DNA from: Marinobacter bryozoorum
Lineage (GTDB): Bacteria > Pseudomonadota > Gammaproteobacteria > Pseudomonadales > Oleiphilaceae
Reading direction: 5' to 3'
DNA: 42,377 nt
Assembly: GCF_023156245.1 (NCBI RefSeq)
Contig: NZ_JAKZAH010000034.1
Location: 1-42,377 of the forward strand
Shown: piece after piece, positions 17,788-26,941 of the stretch
Layout of the letters: each line of letters starts with the position of its first letter
Position numbering within the stretch: the stretch's first letter is position 1
Notes under the pieces: model-generated
What the model saw: the letters and a program-made list of their open reading frames with translations, nothing else
What the model was told of the DNA's origin: nothing
Databases searched by the model: none
Made by a program: the position numbers and the translations under genes

Positions 17788-18678
17788 ATGACCTCCCCGA
17801 TCTATCGCGGGCGATTCGCCCCCTCTCCGACAGGCCCCCTGCATTTTGGTTCGCTGGTGACAGCCCTGGCCAGCTATCTCGAGGCCCACAGCCGGCAGGG
17901 GCACTGGCTTGTCCGTATCGAAGACCTCGACCCTCTGCGGGAAAGCCCGGAAGCCACTGACCGGATCCTGAACAGCCTGCAAGGCCACCAGCTGCACCCA
18001 GATGGCACGGTGCGCTACCAGTCAGAGCGGCTTGAGGTTTATCGCCACCATGCCGAGCGGCTAGTCGAACAGGGGCGAGCGTATTACTGCGCCTGCTCCC
18101 GCAAGGAGTTGGCCGCCAACAATGGCCGCCACCCCTGGCACTGCCGGGATGGTGACAAACCACCTACCGGTCGGCCTGTGGCCATCCGGTTCGCCCTGCA
18201 CGCCGAGGAGGCCCGCTGGCAGGACCGGATCCTGGGCGAACAGCACCAGCAGGTGCGGGCTGAGCTGGATGACCCGGTCATCATCCGCAAGGAGGGGTTT
18301 GTCGCCTACCAGCTTGCCGTCGTGGTGGATGATATCGACCAGGGTATCACCGAGATTGTGCGCGGCTCGGACCTGCTCGAGACCACCGCCCAACAGCGGC
18401 AGATCTGCCTTGCCCTTGGTGGCACGCCACCCCAGTGGGCCCATATCCCCGTCGTGCTCAACGAGCAGGGCCAGAAGCTGAGCAAACAGAACCACGCACC
18501 AGCCCTGGACGATGAGCAACCCGGTCGCAACCTCTGGCGCGCCCTGGGCGCCCTCGGCCAGCAGCCAGAGGAGGACCTTGCCGCGGCCCCGCCACAACGG
18601 GTACTTGAGTGGGCACTGGAACACTGGTCCATGGCAGGGATTCCGCACCAGAGCACCATGGACAGCGCGACGCACTGA
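17788..18678 (+). CDS. gluQ: Glutamyl-Q tRNA(Asp) synthetase
   Basis: Truncated GluRS paralogue (296 residues) lacking the anticodon-binding domain. It attaches glutamate to queuosine in tRNA-Asp. Motifs: RFAPSPTGPLHFGSLV (HIGH variant HFGS), zinc-binding cysteines in YYCACSRKEL with HPWHC downstream, and KLSKQN (KMSKS variant). ATG 17788 is preceded by CAGGG; the frame is open a little upstream. Its position directly after dksA is conserved in gammaproteobacteria and the two are often co-transcribed. Confidence 0.93.
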   Translation: MTSPIYRGRFAPSPTGPLHFGSLVTALASYLEAHSRQGHWLVRIEDLDPLRESPEATDRILNSLQGHQLHPDGTVRYQSERLEVYRHHAERLVEQGRAYYCACSRKELAANNGRHPWHCRDGDKPPTGRPVAIRFALHAEEARWQDRILGEQHQQVRAELDDPVIIRKEGFVAYQLAVVVDDIDQGITEIVRGSDLLETTAQQRQICLALGGTPPQWAHIPVVLNEQGQKLSKQNHAPALDDEQPGRNLWRALGALGQQPEEDLAAAPPQRVLEWALEHWSMAGIPHQSTMDSATH

Positions 18679-18740
18679 CCTGACAGCCACACCCCCACCA
18701 TGGTATAAACCCCGGTGTCGACGGCACGGATAAACACCTG

Positions 18741-18917
18741 ATGTATATCTACCGCCTGGTATTCCTCCTGGTTCTGGCTGTTTACATCTTTTCACCCAAT
18801 ATTCTGGACTGGTGGGTATCGCCGGGTAACGCCTGGTACTCCCCGTACCTGCTCTGGAGCAGCCTGATCGCCGTCGGCGTGTGGCTGGAATGGCGACGGG
18901 ATCCCAATGAGTTTTAG
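18741..18917 (+). CDS. cbrX: Small membrane protein in the cbrX position
   Basis: 58 codons from ATG 18741 to TAG 18917, encoding MYIYRLVFLLVLAVYIFSPN and then a WW-rich loop, a second hydrophobic stretch (YLLWSSLIAVGVWLEW) and the tail RRDPNEF. Two short membrane helices are likely. It overlaps the cbrA start by 11 nt, suggesting translational coupling. Pseudomonas carries a small gene named cbrX at this place ahead of cbrA, and I use the name by position and size. No strong ribosome site is visible (AACACCTG precedes the ATG). Function unknown. Confidence 0.7.
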   Translation: MYIYRLVFLLVLAVYIFSPNILDWWVSPGNAWYSPYLLWSSLIAVGVWLEWRRDPNEF

Positions 18918-21873
18918 CCTGCCGGTTTTACTGGTAATCAGCCTGGGTTACCTGCTGATACTTTTCGGCATTGCCCACGCCACCGAGAAGGGCCGGCTAC
19001 CCGGCCGCTGGATTCGTCACCCGCTGGTTTACACCCTGAGCCTCGGCGTCTACGCCGGCACCTGGGCGGTTTATGGCGCGGTTGGCGTCGCGGCGGAATA
19101 TGGTTACGGCTTCCTTGCCTATTACCTGGGTATCAGTGGCGCCTTCCTGCTGGCGCCCGTACTGCTGAACCCGATCATGCGCATAGGGCGTGCGTACCAG
19201 CTTACCTCCCTGGCGGACCTGTTTGCCTTCCGCTATCGCAGCCAGTGGGCCGGCACCCTGGTCACCCTGACAACCGGCATAGCCCTGATGGCGCTGTTGA
19301 GCATGCAGATCAAGGCAGTGGCGGACAGCGCCAGCCTGCTGGCACCGAACGCCTCCCCCCATGCCATCAGTACGCTGTTCAGCCTGATCGTTGTGCTGTT
19401 TGCCATGCTGTTCGGCGCCCGCCGGGACCAGACCTCCGGCAGCCACCAGGGGCTGGTGGTGGCCATCGCATTCGACTCCCTGGTCAAGCTCATCGCCCTG
19501 CTGCTACTGGGCGGAACCATACTGTTTACCGTTTTCGATGGCTTTGCAGGGTTGGAGGACTGGCTGGCCACGCCCAGCTCGGGGGTCAGTGCCCTGTCAC
19601 TAAGTATCGACGATGGCAGCTGGCGCGCCCTGATGCTGATGTCATTTTCGGGGGCACTGGTCCTGCCCCACATGTATCACATGATCTTCAGCGAAAACCC
19701 GAGCCCACGGGCACTGTCCCGTGCCAGCTGGGGGCTGCCCCTGTACCTGCTGTTGCTGGGCCTGCCGGTGCCTCTTATCCTGTGGGGCGGCATGGCCATG
19801 CCGTTGGTAGAGAATCCCGCCTTCTATGCGGTTACCATTCCCCAGACCCTGGGTAACCCCTGGCTGACAGTCTTGATGTACGTGGCTGGCCTGTCGGCGG
19901 CGAGCGGGCTCATGATCGTCAGTACCCTCGCCCTGGCCGGCATGGTACTTAACCACATGGTCCTGCCCCTGCGCACCCCGCGGGACCAGTCTGACATCTA
20001 TCGCTGGCTGCGCTGGACCAAGCGTATCCTCATCGCCGTTATCATCCTCACCGCCCTGGTCTTCAACGAAGCCCTGGGCCGCACCCTCGATTTGTCTACC
20101 CTGGGCATCCTGGCGTTGTCCGGTATGCTCCAGCTGCTGCCCGGCGCCCTGGGCGTCATCTACTGGCCTGAAGGTAATCGTAAAGGCCTGATCAGCGGTT
20201 TGCTGGCCGGGCTGGCACTGTGGGCGCTGACACTGGTGTTGCCGCTTTCCCACATGGCCGACCCACTGACCTGGCTGCCGGCACTGCCCCTGTCACTGGA
20301 ATACGACAACTGGCACATCTTTACCTTTATCAGCCTGGGCGTGAACATTGCTATTTTCACCCTGGTATCCATCCTCAGCCGTACCAGCCCCGAAGAGACC
20401 AGCGCCGCCCAGGCCTGCTCCCTCGGTGCGCTTTCCCGCCCACAACGACGGGAACTGAACGCCACCTCCTCCTCGGACTTTGTGCGCCAGCTGGCGGAGC
20501 CACTGGGGTACAACGTGGCCAAGCGCGAAGTGGTGCGTGCCCTGGAGCAGCTCGACCTGCCCCCGGTGGAGTACCGCCCCTATCAGCTGCGGCGTCTCCG
20601 GGACCAGATCGAAATCAACCTGTCGGGCCTGATGGGACCCTCGGTAGCGCAGGACCTGGTGCAGCGCCACCTCAGCTTCAAGCCCATGGCCAGCAGCCGC
20701 ACCGCCCAGGATATCCAGTACGTAGAACGTGCCCTGGGCGAGTATGAAAACCGCCTCACCGGCCTCGCCGGGGAGCTGGACAACCTGCGCCGGCATTACC
20801 GCCAGACCCTTCAGAACCTGCCCATCCCGGCCTGCTCGGTAGGCGACGACGGCGAAATCCTGATGTGGAACCAGGCCATGGTGGAGCTGACGGGCATCTC
20901 CGCAGACGAAGTGGTGGGCGCCCGCTTGCTCGCACTACCGACCCATTGGCGTGACCTGTTCGACGAGTTTGTCCACGGGCCAGACCTGCGCCGCTACAAA
21001 CACCGCCTGGACCTGAAGGGGCGACCCCACTGGCTGAACCTGCATAAGGCTGCGCTGGCCGGCCCCGATCATCCCGAAGGCGGCAGCATCATCCTGGTGG
21101 AAGACCAGACCGAGATCCGGCTGCTGGAAGACGAACTGATGCACAGTGAACGGCTGGCCTCGGTGGGCCGCTTGGCCGCAGGGGTGGCCCATGAAGTGGG
21201 TAACCCGGTAACCGGTATTTCCTCCCTGGCCCAGAACCTGAAACTGGAAACCGACAACCCGGACATCCTGGAAACCGCGGACCAGATCCAGCAGCAGACC
21301 CGGCGCATTTCCAACATCCTGCAATCATTGATGAACTTTGCCCGCACCGGCAACCACGCCCAGGCCAACCGCTATGAACCCGTACGGATACGTCGGTGCG
21401 TGGATGAATCCATTAACCTGCTCTCGCTCAGTGACCGTGGCCGTGGCCTGGACTACCTGAACGAGTGCCCCGATGACCTGATGGTGCTGGGCGACGAACA
21501 ACGGCTGGTGCAGGTATTCGTCAACTTGCTGGCCAACGCCAGGGACGCCTCGCCGGAGGGAGGTAAAATCCGGGTTGGTGGATTCCGTGAGGAGTACTCC
21601 GCTATCATCGAAGTCGCCGATGAGGGTACAGGCATACCCCCTGAACAGCTTGATCACATCTTCGAGCCCTTCTACACCACCAAGGGCGCCAGCCAGGGCA
21701 CCGGCCTGGGGCTGTCTCTGGTGTACAGCATCGTCGAGGAACACTACGGCACCATCAATGTGGCAAGCCCCGCGGACAAATCCCGTGGGCGTGGTACGCT
21801 GGTGCGCCTGAAACTTCCGGCCTATGAGGCCGACAGCGACGAGGGCTCGATAGTGGAAAACCAAGGGTCATGA
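18907..21873 (+). CDS. cbrA: Sensor histidine kinase CbrA with SLC5-type transporter domain
   Basis: 988 residues, nearly the length of Pseudomonas CbrA. Residues about 1-500 form a multi-span SLC5/sodium:solute-symporter-like domain. A linker is followed by a PAS domain (about 634-735; [20 protein letters not shown]), a HisKA domain with phospho-acceptor H762 ([14 protein letters not shown]), and a HATPase domain ([45 protein letters not shown]). In Pseudomonas, CbrA senses carbon/nitrogen status, has been linked to histidine uptake, and phosphorylates CbrB. It overlaps cbrX at its start and cbrB at its end (ATGA), so the three are co-translated. Confidence 0.93.
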   Translation: MSFSLPVLLVISLGYLLILFGIAHATEKGRLPGRWIRHPLVYTLSLGVYAGTWAVYGAVGVAAEYGYGFLAYYLGISGAFLLAPVLLNPIMRIGRAYQLTSLADLFAFRYRSQWAGTLVTLTTGIALMALLSMQIKAVADSASLLAPNASPHAISTLFSLIVVLFAMLFGARRDQTSGSHQGLVVAIAFDSLVKLIALLLLGGTILFTVFDGFAGLEDWLATPSSGVSALSLSIDDGSWRALMLMSFSGALVLPHMYHMIFSENPSPRALSRASWGLPLYLLLLGLPVPLILWGGMAMPLVENPAFYAVTIPQTLGNPWLTVLMYVAGLSAASGLMIVSTLALAGMVLNHMVLPLRTPRDQSDIYRWLRWTKRILIAVIILTALVFNEALGRTLDLSTLGILALSGMLQLLPGALGVIYWPEGNRKGLISGLLAGLALWALTLVLPLSHMADPLTWLPALPLSLEYDNWHIFTFISLGVNIAIFTLVSILSRTSPEETSAAQACSLGALSRPQRRELNATSSSDFVRQLAEPLGYNVAKREVVRALEQLDLPPVEYRPYQLRRLRDQIEINLSGLMGPSVAQDLVQRHLSFKPMASSRTAQDIQYVERALGEYENRLTGLAGELDNLRRHYRQTLQNLPIPACSVGDDGEILMWNQAMVELTGISADEVVGARLLALPTHWRDLFDEFVHGPDLRRYKHRLDLKGRPHWLNLHKAALAGPDHPEGGSIILVEDQTEIRLLEDELMHSERLASVGRLAAGVAHEVGNPVTGISSLAQNLKLETDNPDILETADQIQQQTRRISNILQSLMNFARTGNHAQANRYEPVRIRRCVDESINLLSLSDRGRGLDYLNECPDDLMVLGDEQRLVQVFVNLLANARDASPEGGKIRVGGFREEYSAIIEVADEGTGIPPEQLDHIFEPFYTTKGASQGTGLGLSLVYSIVEEHYGTINVASPADKSRGRGTLVRLKLPAYEADSDEGSIVENQGS

Positions 21874-23288
21874 CAGAAACCATGCATCGCATATTGATTG
21901 TAGAAGACGAAGAGATCATCCGTGCCGCCCTGCGCAAACTGCTGCAGCACAATGGCTACGAGGTTGCCGTGGCTGAATCGGTGGAAGCAGCCACTGGTGA
22001 CTTTGACCTGTCATCCTTTGACCTGATCATCTCAGACCTGCGCCTGCCAGGTGACGCGGGCACCAGCCTCATCGGACATGCTCCCGGTGTACCGGTGCTG
22101 ATCATGACCAGCTATGCCTCACTGCGGTCCGCCGTCGATTCCATGAAAAAAGGGGCGGTGGAATACATCGCCAAGCCCTTTGACCACGACGAAATGCTCG
22201 CCGCGGTAGAAGAGATCCTCGCCCGACGCCCGGAAAGCCCCGAGAGCCCGGTTGGTGAAGACAGTGCTGCCAGCGATAACGCCAGCGAAGGTGACCCGGC
22301 CCAGATTATGTTCGGCCAGTCTGACCCCATGCAGCAGGTCTTTACACTGATTCGCAAGGTCGCGCCCACGGAGACCACTGTACTTATCCAGGGTGAGTCC
22401 GGCACCGGTAAGGAGCTTGCCGCCCGCGCCCTGCACCTGCTGTCACCCAGGGCCAGCAAGCCCCTGATTTCCGTTAACTGTGCCGCCATCCCGGAAAGCC
22501 TGATCGAATCGGAACTGTTCGGCCATGAGAAGGGTGCCTTTACCGGTGCCGTGTCCGGCCGCACAGGGCTTATCGAGGCCGCAGATGGCGGCAGCCTTTT
22601 CCTCGACGAGATTGGCGAACTGCCTCCCGAGGCCCAGGCACGACTGCTGCGGGTACTGCAGGAAGGTGAGATACGCAAGGTAGGCTCCACCCAGAGTCGC
22701 AAGGTGAATGTCCGCATGATTGCGGCCACCCATCGAAACCTGAAAGCAATGACCCGTACCGGGGAGTTCCGGGAAGACCTCTACTATCGCCTTAACGTCA
22801 TGCAGGTGCGAATTCCGCCGCTGCGTGAACGGCGGGGTGACATACTGGGGCTGGCCAGCCGATTCCTGGCCCGGCAGGCAGAACGCATGGGCAAACCTGC
22901 CCTAAGCCTCAGCCCGGAAGCGATGAAGGCCCTGGAGCGTCACCGCTGGCCAGGTAACGTAAGGGAGCTGGAAAATGCGATCGAGCGCGCATCGATTCTC
23001 GCCGATGGCGACCTGATCACTCCGGCACAACTGGACCTGGAGATGGACACCGGCGATGACTACACCATTCCCAGCAGCCTGGTGGCAGGCGATCATGAGC
23101 AGACCCCGACGCCATCCAGGGAAGCCGACGCCGGCAGCGACCTGTCACTGGAAGACTACTTCCAGCATTTCGTGCTGGAGAACCAGGACCGCATGAGCGA
23201 GACCGAACTCGCCCAGAAACTCGGCATCAGCCGCAAATCCCTCTGGGAACGCAGGCAGCGTCTCGGCATCCCCCGCAAGAAAAGCTGA
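21870..23288 (+). CDS. cbrB: Sigma-54-dependent response regulator CbrB
   Basis: NtrC-type activator of 472 residues. The receiver domain has acidic pocket VEDEE, phospho-acceptor D56 (IISDLRLPG) and lysine in YIAKPFDH. The AAA+ domain has Walker [16 protein letters not shown], the sigma-54 contact loop GAFTGA and Walker [11 protein letters not shown]. The Fis-type HTH is at the C-terminus ([19 protein letters not shown]). The intact GAFTGA loop shows it can activate sigma-54 promoters. Just downstream are TGTTAC/GTAAC sites and a sigma-54 promoter, so its main target is probably the adjacent small RNA gene. Start ATG 21870 overlaps the cbrA stop. Confidence 0.95.
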   Translation: MTETMHRILIVEDEEIIRAALRKLLQHNGYEVAVAESVEAATGDFDLSSFDLIISDLRLPGDAGTSLIGHAPGVPVLIMTSYASLRSAVDSMKKGAVEYIAKPFDHDEMLAAVEEILARRPESPESPVGEDSAASDNASEGDPAQIMFGQSDPMQQVFTLIRKVAPTETTVLIQGESGTGKELAARALHLLSPRASKPLISVNCAAIPESLIESELFGHEKGAFTGAVSGRTGLIEAADGGSLFLDEIGELPPEAQARLLRVLQEGEIRKVGSTQSRKVNVRMIAATHRNLKAMTRTGEFREDLYYRLNVMQVRIPPLRERRGDILGLASRFLARQAERMGKPALSLSPEAMKALERHRWPGNVRELENAIERASILADGDLITPAQLDLEMDTGDDYTIPSSLVAGDHEQTPTPSREADAGSDLSLEDYFQHFVLENQDRMSETELAQKLGISRKSLWERRQRLGIPRKKS

Positions 23289-23363
23289 TCGCATCCTTGC
23301 CCTCCTGCTCCACCTTCCTCTTTACCCAGCCGTGGTCCGCCACGGGCGCACTGGGGGCTGGCC

Positions 23364-23469
23364 TGTTACCGGTGTTACCGCTGGGGTAACCGTTTCGGTA
23401 ACACGGTCGGTGTTACCCGGTGTTACCGCACGAAACACGGCATAACGGAAAACCGAGACACGAGTAACA
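23364..23469 (+). promoter_or_regulatory. Cluster of TGTTAC / GTAAC half-sites, putative CbrB upstream activating sequences
   Basis: TGTTAC occurs at 23364, 23373, 23411 and 23421. The inverted form GTAACA occurs at 23398 and 23464, with GTAACC at 23386. From memory, the reported CbrB site in Pseudomonas is TGTTAC-N14-GTAACA. Here the half-sites match but spacings vary (for example N16 for 23364/23386 and N19 for 23373/23398). The cluster lies about 100-210 bp upstream of the predicted transcription start, right for an enhancer. Confidence 0.7.
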
Positions 23470-23508
23470 CTAACCGCAGATTTTTTATTCCCAAAATCCA
23501 TTAAAAAA

Positions 23509-23521
23509 TTTCAACCACTTG
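23509..23521 (+). promoter_or_regulatory. IHF-like site between enhancer and sigma-54 promoter
   Basis: TTTCAACCACTTG matches WATCAANNNNTTR with one mismatch and is flanked by A/T tracts. It lies between the CbrB half-sites and the -24/-12 promoter, where IHF bending usually helps enhancer-promoter contact. Confidence 0.45.
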
Positions 23522-23543
23522 TTAATAAAGGATTTTTAAAAAG

Positions 23544-23559
23544 TGGCACAGTGGCTGCA
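23544..23559 (+). promoter_or_regulatory. Sigma-54 (RpoN) -24/-12 promoter of the CrcZ-type RNA
   Basis: TGGCACAGTGGCTGCA: GG (23545-23546) and GC (23557-23558) are exactly 10 nt apart and the flanks fit TGGCAC-N5-TTGCA with a single mismatch. Transcription would start near 23570-23571, at GCACAACAAC, matching the recalled 5' end of P. aeruginosa CrcZ. Confidence 0.85.
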
Positions 23560-23570
23560 ATACCTTAAGC

Positions 23571-23950
23571 GCACAACAACAAAAACAATGTGACAGAGCA
23601 GCGCCACAACAAGAACAAAAAGCTGCAGGAAAAGCGCCCGGTAACAAAAACAAGAACAGGGCGTGAGCGAACTGAGTGTTTTGGGTGCTGAGCTTTTTTA
23701 GTGGTGCCTTGGCTTGCGAGAGCCGCAGTTGTAGATAAGAAGCGTCTTCCAGACGTCCGCTGCCACTGCTACCGGCCATCGTGTAGTCACTACCGCTCTC
23801 TGTATTCAAAGCGTTCCGTTTGCAGGATTGACTGCCTCGTATGAGGCATAAGCAGGCAACTGGCCTGCCAACAATAAAAATTGCAAAAACAACAACAATG
23901 CAGATCGTCTACTCTTCCCGGGCGGGTTCGCAACAGCGTTCCCGCCTTTT
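23571..23950 (+). ncRNA. crcZ: CrcZ-type CA-rich small RNA that titrates Hfq/Crc
   Basis: A roughly 380-nt non-coding transcript predicted from the sigma-54 promoter to an intrinsic terminator. Pseudomonas CrcZ is about 400 nt and sits in the same place, between cbrB and pcnB. Five A/C-rich tracts of the Hfq/Crc type are visible: 23575-23588, 23608-23621, 23643-23658, 23870-23880 and 23885-23898. Two groups flank a more structured centre, as in CrcZ. In Pseudomonas, CbrB-driven CrcZ binds Hfq and relieves catabolite repression when preferred carbon is gone. Identity is inferred from synteny, promoter, 5' end, CA tracts and terminator; primary sequence elsewhere was not compared. Open frames across it on the minus strand are not genes. 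Confidence 0.85.
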
Positions 23951-23956
23951 GATTTT
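23921..23956 (+). terminator. Intrinsic terminator of the CrcZ-type RNA
   Basis: GGCGGG (23921-23926) pairs with CCCGCC (23941-23946), with an inner CGC/GCG pair (23929-23931, 23936-23938), followed by TTTTGATTTT. Confidence 0.8.
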
Positions 23957-24165
23957 CTGGCCCCGGCTTTTCGCCCCCCCTCAGGTCAGTATCCGGCGTG
24001 ACAGCAATCACGTACAGACTCTCACCATGGGCAAATCCTGCACAAACCGTTAAACTCTCCCACCTGCCCGTTCCGTGCGTCACCCTGTGAGACGCCATCG
24101 CTGGCAACGTCAAATCACGGTCGGCCCCGGATCCGGGCCGCGGCCAAAGCAGTCCATGGATTTCA
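23957..24165 (+). other. Untranslated spacer between CrcZ-type RNA and pcnB
   Basis: About 210 bp without a convincing gene. A perfect 12-bp palindrome CCCGGATCCGGG lies at 24126-24137. No clear promoter or strong ribosome site for pcnB was recognised, so pcnB expression may rely on an unrecognised promoter or on read-through. Confidence 0.5.
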
Positions 24166-25533
24166 ATGCTGAAAAACATACAGAAAAGAGTACGCGCCCT
24201 GTTTCCGTCCAGGCCATCCCCGGAGCCAGTCTACCAGCGCCGGGAAATCCCCCGGGACCAGCACAATGTGTCCCGCTCAATGATCAGTGAGCCGGCCAAG
24301 AAGGTGCTCAACCGGCTCAACAACGCCGGCTTTGAGGCCTACCTTGTGGGTGGCGGCGTACGGGATATCCTGCTGGGCGAGCGCCCCAAGGACTTCGACA
24401 TCGCTACCGACGCGACGCCGGAAGAAGTGCACGACCTGTTTCGTAACTCCCGCCTGATCGGGCGTCGCTTCCGCATTGTGCATGTACTGTTCGGCCGGGA
24501 GGTGATTGAGGTCACCACCTTCCGCGGCAATGCCGGCAACAGCGACGACAACGACGAGCAGGACGACGACCGCAAGACCAGCGAGCACGGCCTGCTGCTA
24601 CGGGACAATGTCTACGGCAACCAGGAAGAAGACGCCCTGCGCCGGGACTTCACCGTCAACGCACTTTACTACTGCATTCGCGACTTCACGGTCATTGACT
24701 ACGCCGGCGGCGTCGAAGACCTGCAGAATCGACAGCTACGACTGATCGGTGACCCGGAAACCCGCTACCGGGAGGACCCGGTTCGCATGTTGAGGGCGGT
24801 TCGCTTCGCCGCCAAGCTGGGCTTCACCATTGAACCGGTCACCGAGGCGCCCATACACGAACTGGCGCCACTATTGACCCATATTCCCCCGGCGCGCCTG
24901 TTCGAAGAGGTGCTCAAGTTGTTCTCCGCCGGCTACGGCGAGGCCACCTGGTACCTACTGAAACAATACGGGCTGCTGGACCCGCTGTTCCCCGAAACCA
25001 TGAAAGCCATCGCCGACGGGCAGCCGGATGAGCTGATTGTGAGGGCGTTGCAGAATACGGACGCCCGCATCCACCAGGGCAAGTCCGTCACGCCCTACTT
25101 CATGTACGCGGCCCTGCTCTGGCCGGCACTGCAAGCCGAATGGCAACGGCGCCAGGACAACGGCGAACCGGTTCAGCAGGCACTGCATTTGTCCATTGGC
25201 AAGGTCATTGGTCGACAAGTGCAGGCCACATCCATTCCCAAGCGTTTCTCAGGCCCCATGAAGGAGATCTGGGAGCTGCAAATGCGGCTACCCCGGCGTC
25301 AGGGCAAACGGGCCTATGGCATTATGGAGCACCCGCGCTTCCGTGCCGCCTACGATTTCCTGCTGGTACGCGAGGCGGCTGGCGAGATCGAACCGGGCCT
25401 GGGCCAGTGGTGGACCGAATTCCAGGCAGCGGATGACCGAGGCCGTGAGCAAATGCTCAGCCAGCTTGGCCAGCAGGGACCCCGCAAGCGCAAGCGCCGG
25501 CGCAAACCGGCCGCCAGGAGCAACAACCCGTGA
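24166..25533 (+). CDS. pcnB: Poly(A) polymerase I
   Basis: Adds poly(A) tails to RNA 3' ends and so promotes decay. 455 residues. The nucleotidyltransferase signature is LVGGGVRDILLGERPKDFDIATDA, here split as LVGGGVRDILLG and KDFDIATDATPEEV; the acidic pair D-F-D binds metal. The second half holds RNA-binding regions (RYREDPVRMLRAVRFAAKLG) and a basic tail (RKRKRRRKPAARSNN). ATG 24166 is supported by similarity from MLKNIQKRVRALF on, though its ribosome site is weak. It overlaps folK by 4 nt. Confidence 0.95.
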   Translation: MLKNIQKRVRALFPSRPSPEPVYQRREIPRDQHNVSRSMISEPAKKVLNRLNNAGFEAYLVGGGVRDILLGERPKDFDIATDATPEEVHDLFRNSRLIGRRFRIVHVLFGREVIEVTTFRGNAGNSDDNDEQDDDRKTSEHGLLLRDNVYGNQEEDALRRDFTVNALYYCIRDFTVIDYAGGVEDLQNRQLRLIGDPETRYREDPVRMLRAVRFAAKLGFTIEPVTEAPIHELAPLLTHIPPARLFEEVLKLFSAGYGEATWYLLKQYGLLDPLFPETMKAIADGQPDELIVRALQNTDARIHQGKSVTPYFMYAALLWPALQAEWQRRQDNGEPVQQALHLSIGKVIGRQVQATSIPKRFSGPMKEIWELQMRLPRRQGKRAYGIMEHPRFRAAYDFLLVREAAGEIEPGLGQWWTEFQAADDRGREQMLSQLGQQGPRKRKRRRKPAARSNNP

Positions 25534-26060
25534 GCGACCGGGTGCAGGCCTGGATCGGCCTGGGCAGCAACCTGGAGAACCCGCTCGAGCAGCTGGCCCG
25601 GGCGGTAAGCGGCCTGGCCACGCTGCCAGATACCACCTTGCTGGGCCAGTCAGCCTTCTATCGCAGCCAACCCATGGGCCCCCAGGACCAGCCGGACTTC
25701 GTAAACGGCGTGGTACTGCTGGAGACCAGCCTGCCCGCTGAGACCCTGCTGGATCACCTGCAAGCGCTGGAGCAGGCCCACGGCCGGGTGCGGCTCCGTC
25801 ACTGGGGCCCCCGCACCCTGGACCTGGACCTCCTGCTTTATGGTAACCAGACTGTCGCCACCACACGACTGACCGTGCCCCATCCAGGCGTTACCGAGCG
25901 CGACTTTGTGCTGCGCCCCATGCTGGATATCGACCCCCAGCTAACCCTGCCGGATGGCCGCAGCTGCCAGGGCCTGCTCACCCAATGCACCGATAACGGC
26001 CTGAAACGTCTGCAGCCTTCGGTAACTGACGGCCTTGCCACGCCACCTCACCCGCATTAA
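25530..26060 (+). CDS. folK: HPPK, 6-hydroxymethyl-dihydropterin pyrophosphokinase
   Basis: Transfers pyrophosphate to hydroxymethyl-dihydropterin in folate synthesis. 176 residues from GTG 25530, which overlaps the pcnB stop as GTGA. Motifs: WIGLGSNLENP at the N-terminus, SAFYRSQPMGPQDQPDFVNG (pterin-binding region) and WGPRTLDLDLLLYG with the metal-binding aspartates, then VPHPGVTERDFVLRPM. The pcnB-folK-panB order is standard. A second HPPK paralogue lies at 29.5-30 kb. Confidence 0.94.
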   Translation: MSDRVQAWIGLGSNLENPLEQLARAVSGLATLPDTTLLGQSAFYRSQPMGPQDQPDFVNGVVLLETSLPAETLLDHLQALEQAHGRVRLRHWGPRTLDLDLLLYGNQTVATTRLTVPHPGVTERDFVLRPMLDIDPQLTLPDGRSCQGLLTQCTDNGLKRLQPSVTDGLATPPHPH

Positions 26061-26149
26061 CCTTGACAGCAAACCTGCATGTCCCGGGCGGCTTAACGCA
26101 ATACAGCTGACAATCCCGGTCCACCCATCACAGCAAAGGCATCACTGTT

Positions 26150-26941
26150 ATGGCGGTAACCATCAATACCCTTCGTGACTATAAGGAAAAAGGTGAGGCC
26201 TTCGCCGTCCTCACATCCTACGACGCCGCGTTCGCCCAGGTAGTCAGCGAAGCCGGCGTGGATGCCATCCTGATTGGCGACTCCCTTGGCATGGTTCTGC
26301 AGGGCAACGACAGCACCCTTCCGGTCACCCTGGAAGAAATCTGTTATCACACCCGCTGCGTGGCTGCCGGCAACCGCGGCGCCCTGATCATGGCTGACAT
26401 GCCGTTCATGACCTACGGCACCATCCCGGACGCCCTTGATAACGCAGCAGAACTGATGCGCGCCGGCGCCCACATGGTCAAACTGGAAGGCACTGACTGG
26501 ATGAAGGACACCATCTCTGCCCTCAGTGAACGGGGTGTCCCGGTTTGCGCCCACCTGGGTCTGACGCCCCAGTTCGTCAACAAGTTTGGCGGCTACAAGG
26601 TTCAGGGCCGTGACGACAAGCAGGCGGAACTGATGATCGAACACGCCAGCGACCTGGTGGCCGCTGGCGCCGATGTCATTCTGCTGGAATGCGTACCCGC
26701 GCCGCTGGCAGCCCGTATTACCCAGGCCGTACAGGCACCGGTAATCGGCATCGGCGCCGGCAAGGACACCGATGGCCAGGTACTGGTGCTCCACGATATG
26801 CTCGGCATTCCGGAAGGCCGCAAGGCAAAGTTCGTGAAGAACTTCCTCGAAGAGGGCGGCAGCATTCCCGGCGCCATCAAGGCCTATGTCCAGGCAGTCC
26901 GTGACCGCACTTTCCCCGGCGAGGAGCATACGTTCAAGTAA
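26150..26941 (+). CDS. panB: 3-methyl-2-oxobutanoate hydroxymethyltransferase
   Basis: Makes ketopantoate from 2-ketoisovalerate and methylene-THF, the first committed step of pantothenate synthesis. 263 residues. The signature [17 protein letters not shown] is followed by metal site residues in [11 protein letters not shown], then [20 protein letters not shown] and the general-base region [30 protein letters not shown] is also present. Its TAA overlaps the panC ATG by one base, so the two are coupled. Folate (folK) and pantothenate genes lie together because PanB uses a folate cofactor. Confidence 0.96.
   Translation: MAVTINTLRDYKEKGEAFAVLTSYDAAFAQVVSEAGVDAILIGDSLGMVLQGNDSTLPVTLEEICYHTRCVAAGNRGALIMADMPFMTYGTIPDALDNAAELMRAGAHMVKLEGTDWMKDTISALSERGVPVCAHLGLTPQFVNKFGGYKVQGRDDKQAELMIEHASDLVAAGADVILLECVPAPLAARITQAVQAPVIGIGAGKDTDGQVLVLHDMLGIPEGRKAKFVKNFLEEGGSIPGAIKAYVQAVRDRTFPGEEHTFK

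Noticed and set aside
23522..23809. 95-residue minus-strand open frame
   Set aside because: It runs across the sigma-54 promoter and CA tracts of the CrcZ-type RNA, with low-complexity Cys/Leu/Phe content and no ribosome site.
24126..24137. 12-bp palindrome CCCGGATCCGGG before pcnB as a terminator or operator
   Set aside because: No T-run follows, there is no loop for a stable hairpin, and GC-rich palindromes of this size are frequent in such DNA.
26093..26929. 278-residue minus-strand open frame over panB
   Set aside because: Antisense shadow of panB, a full-length conserved gene.
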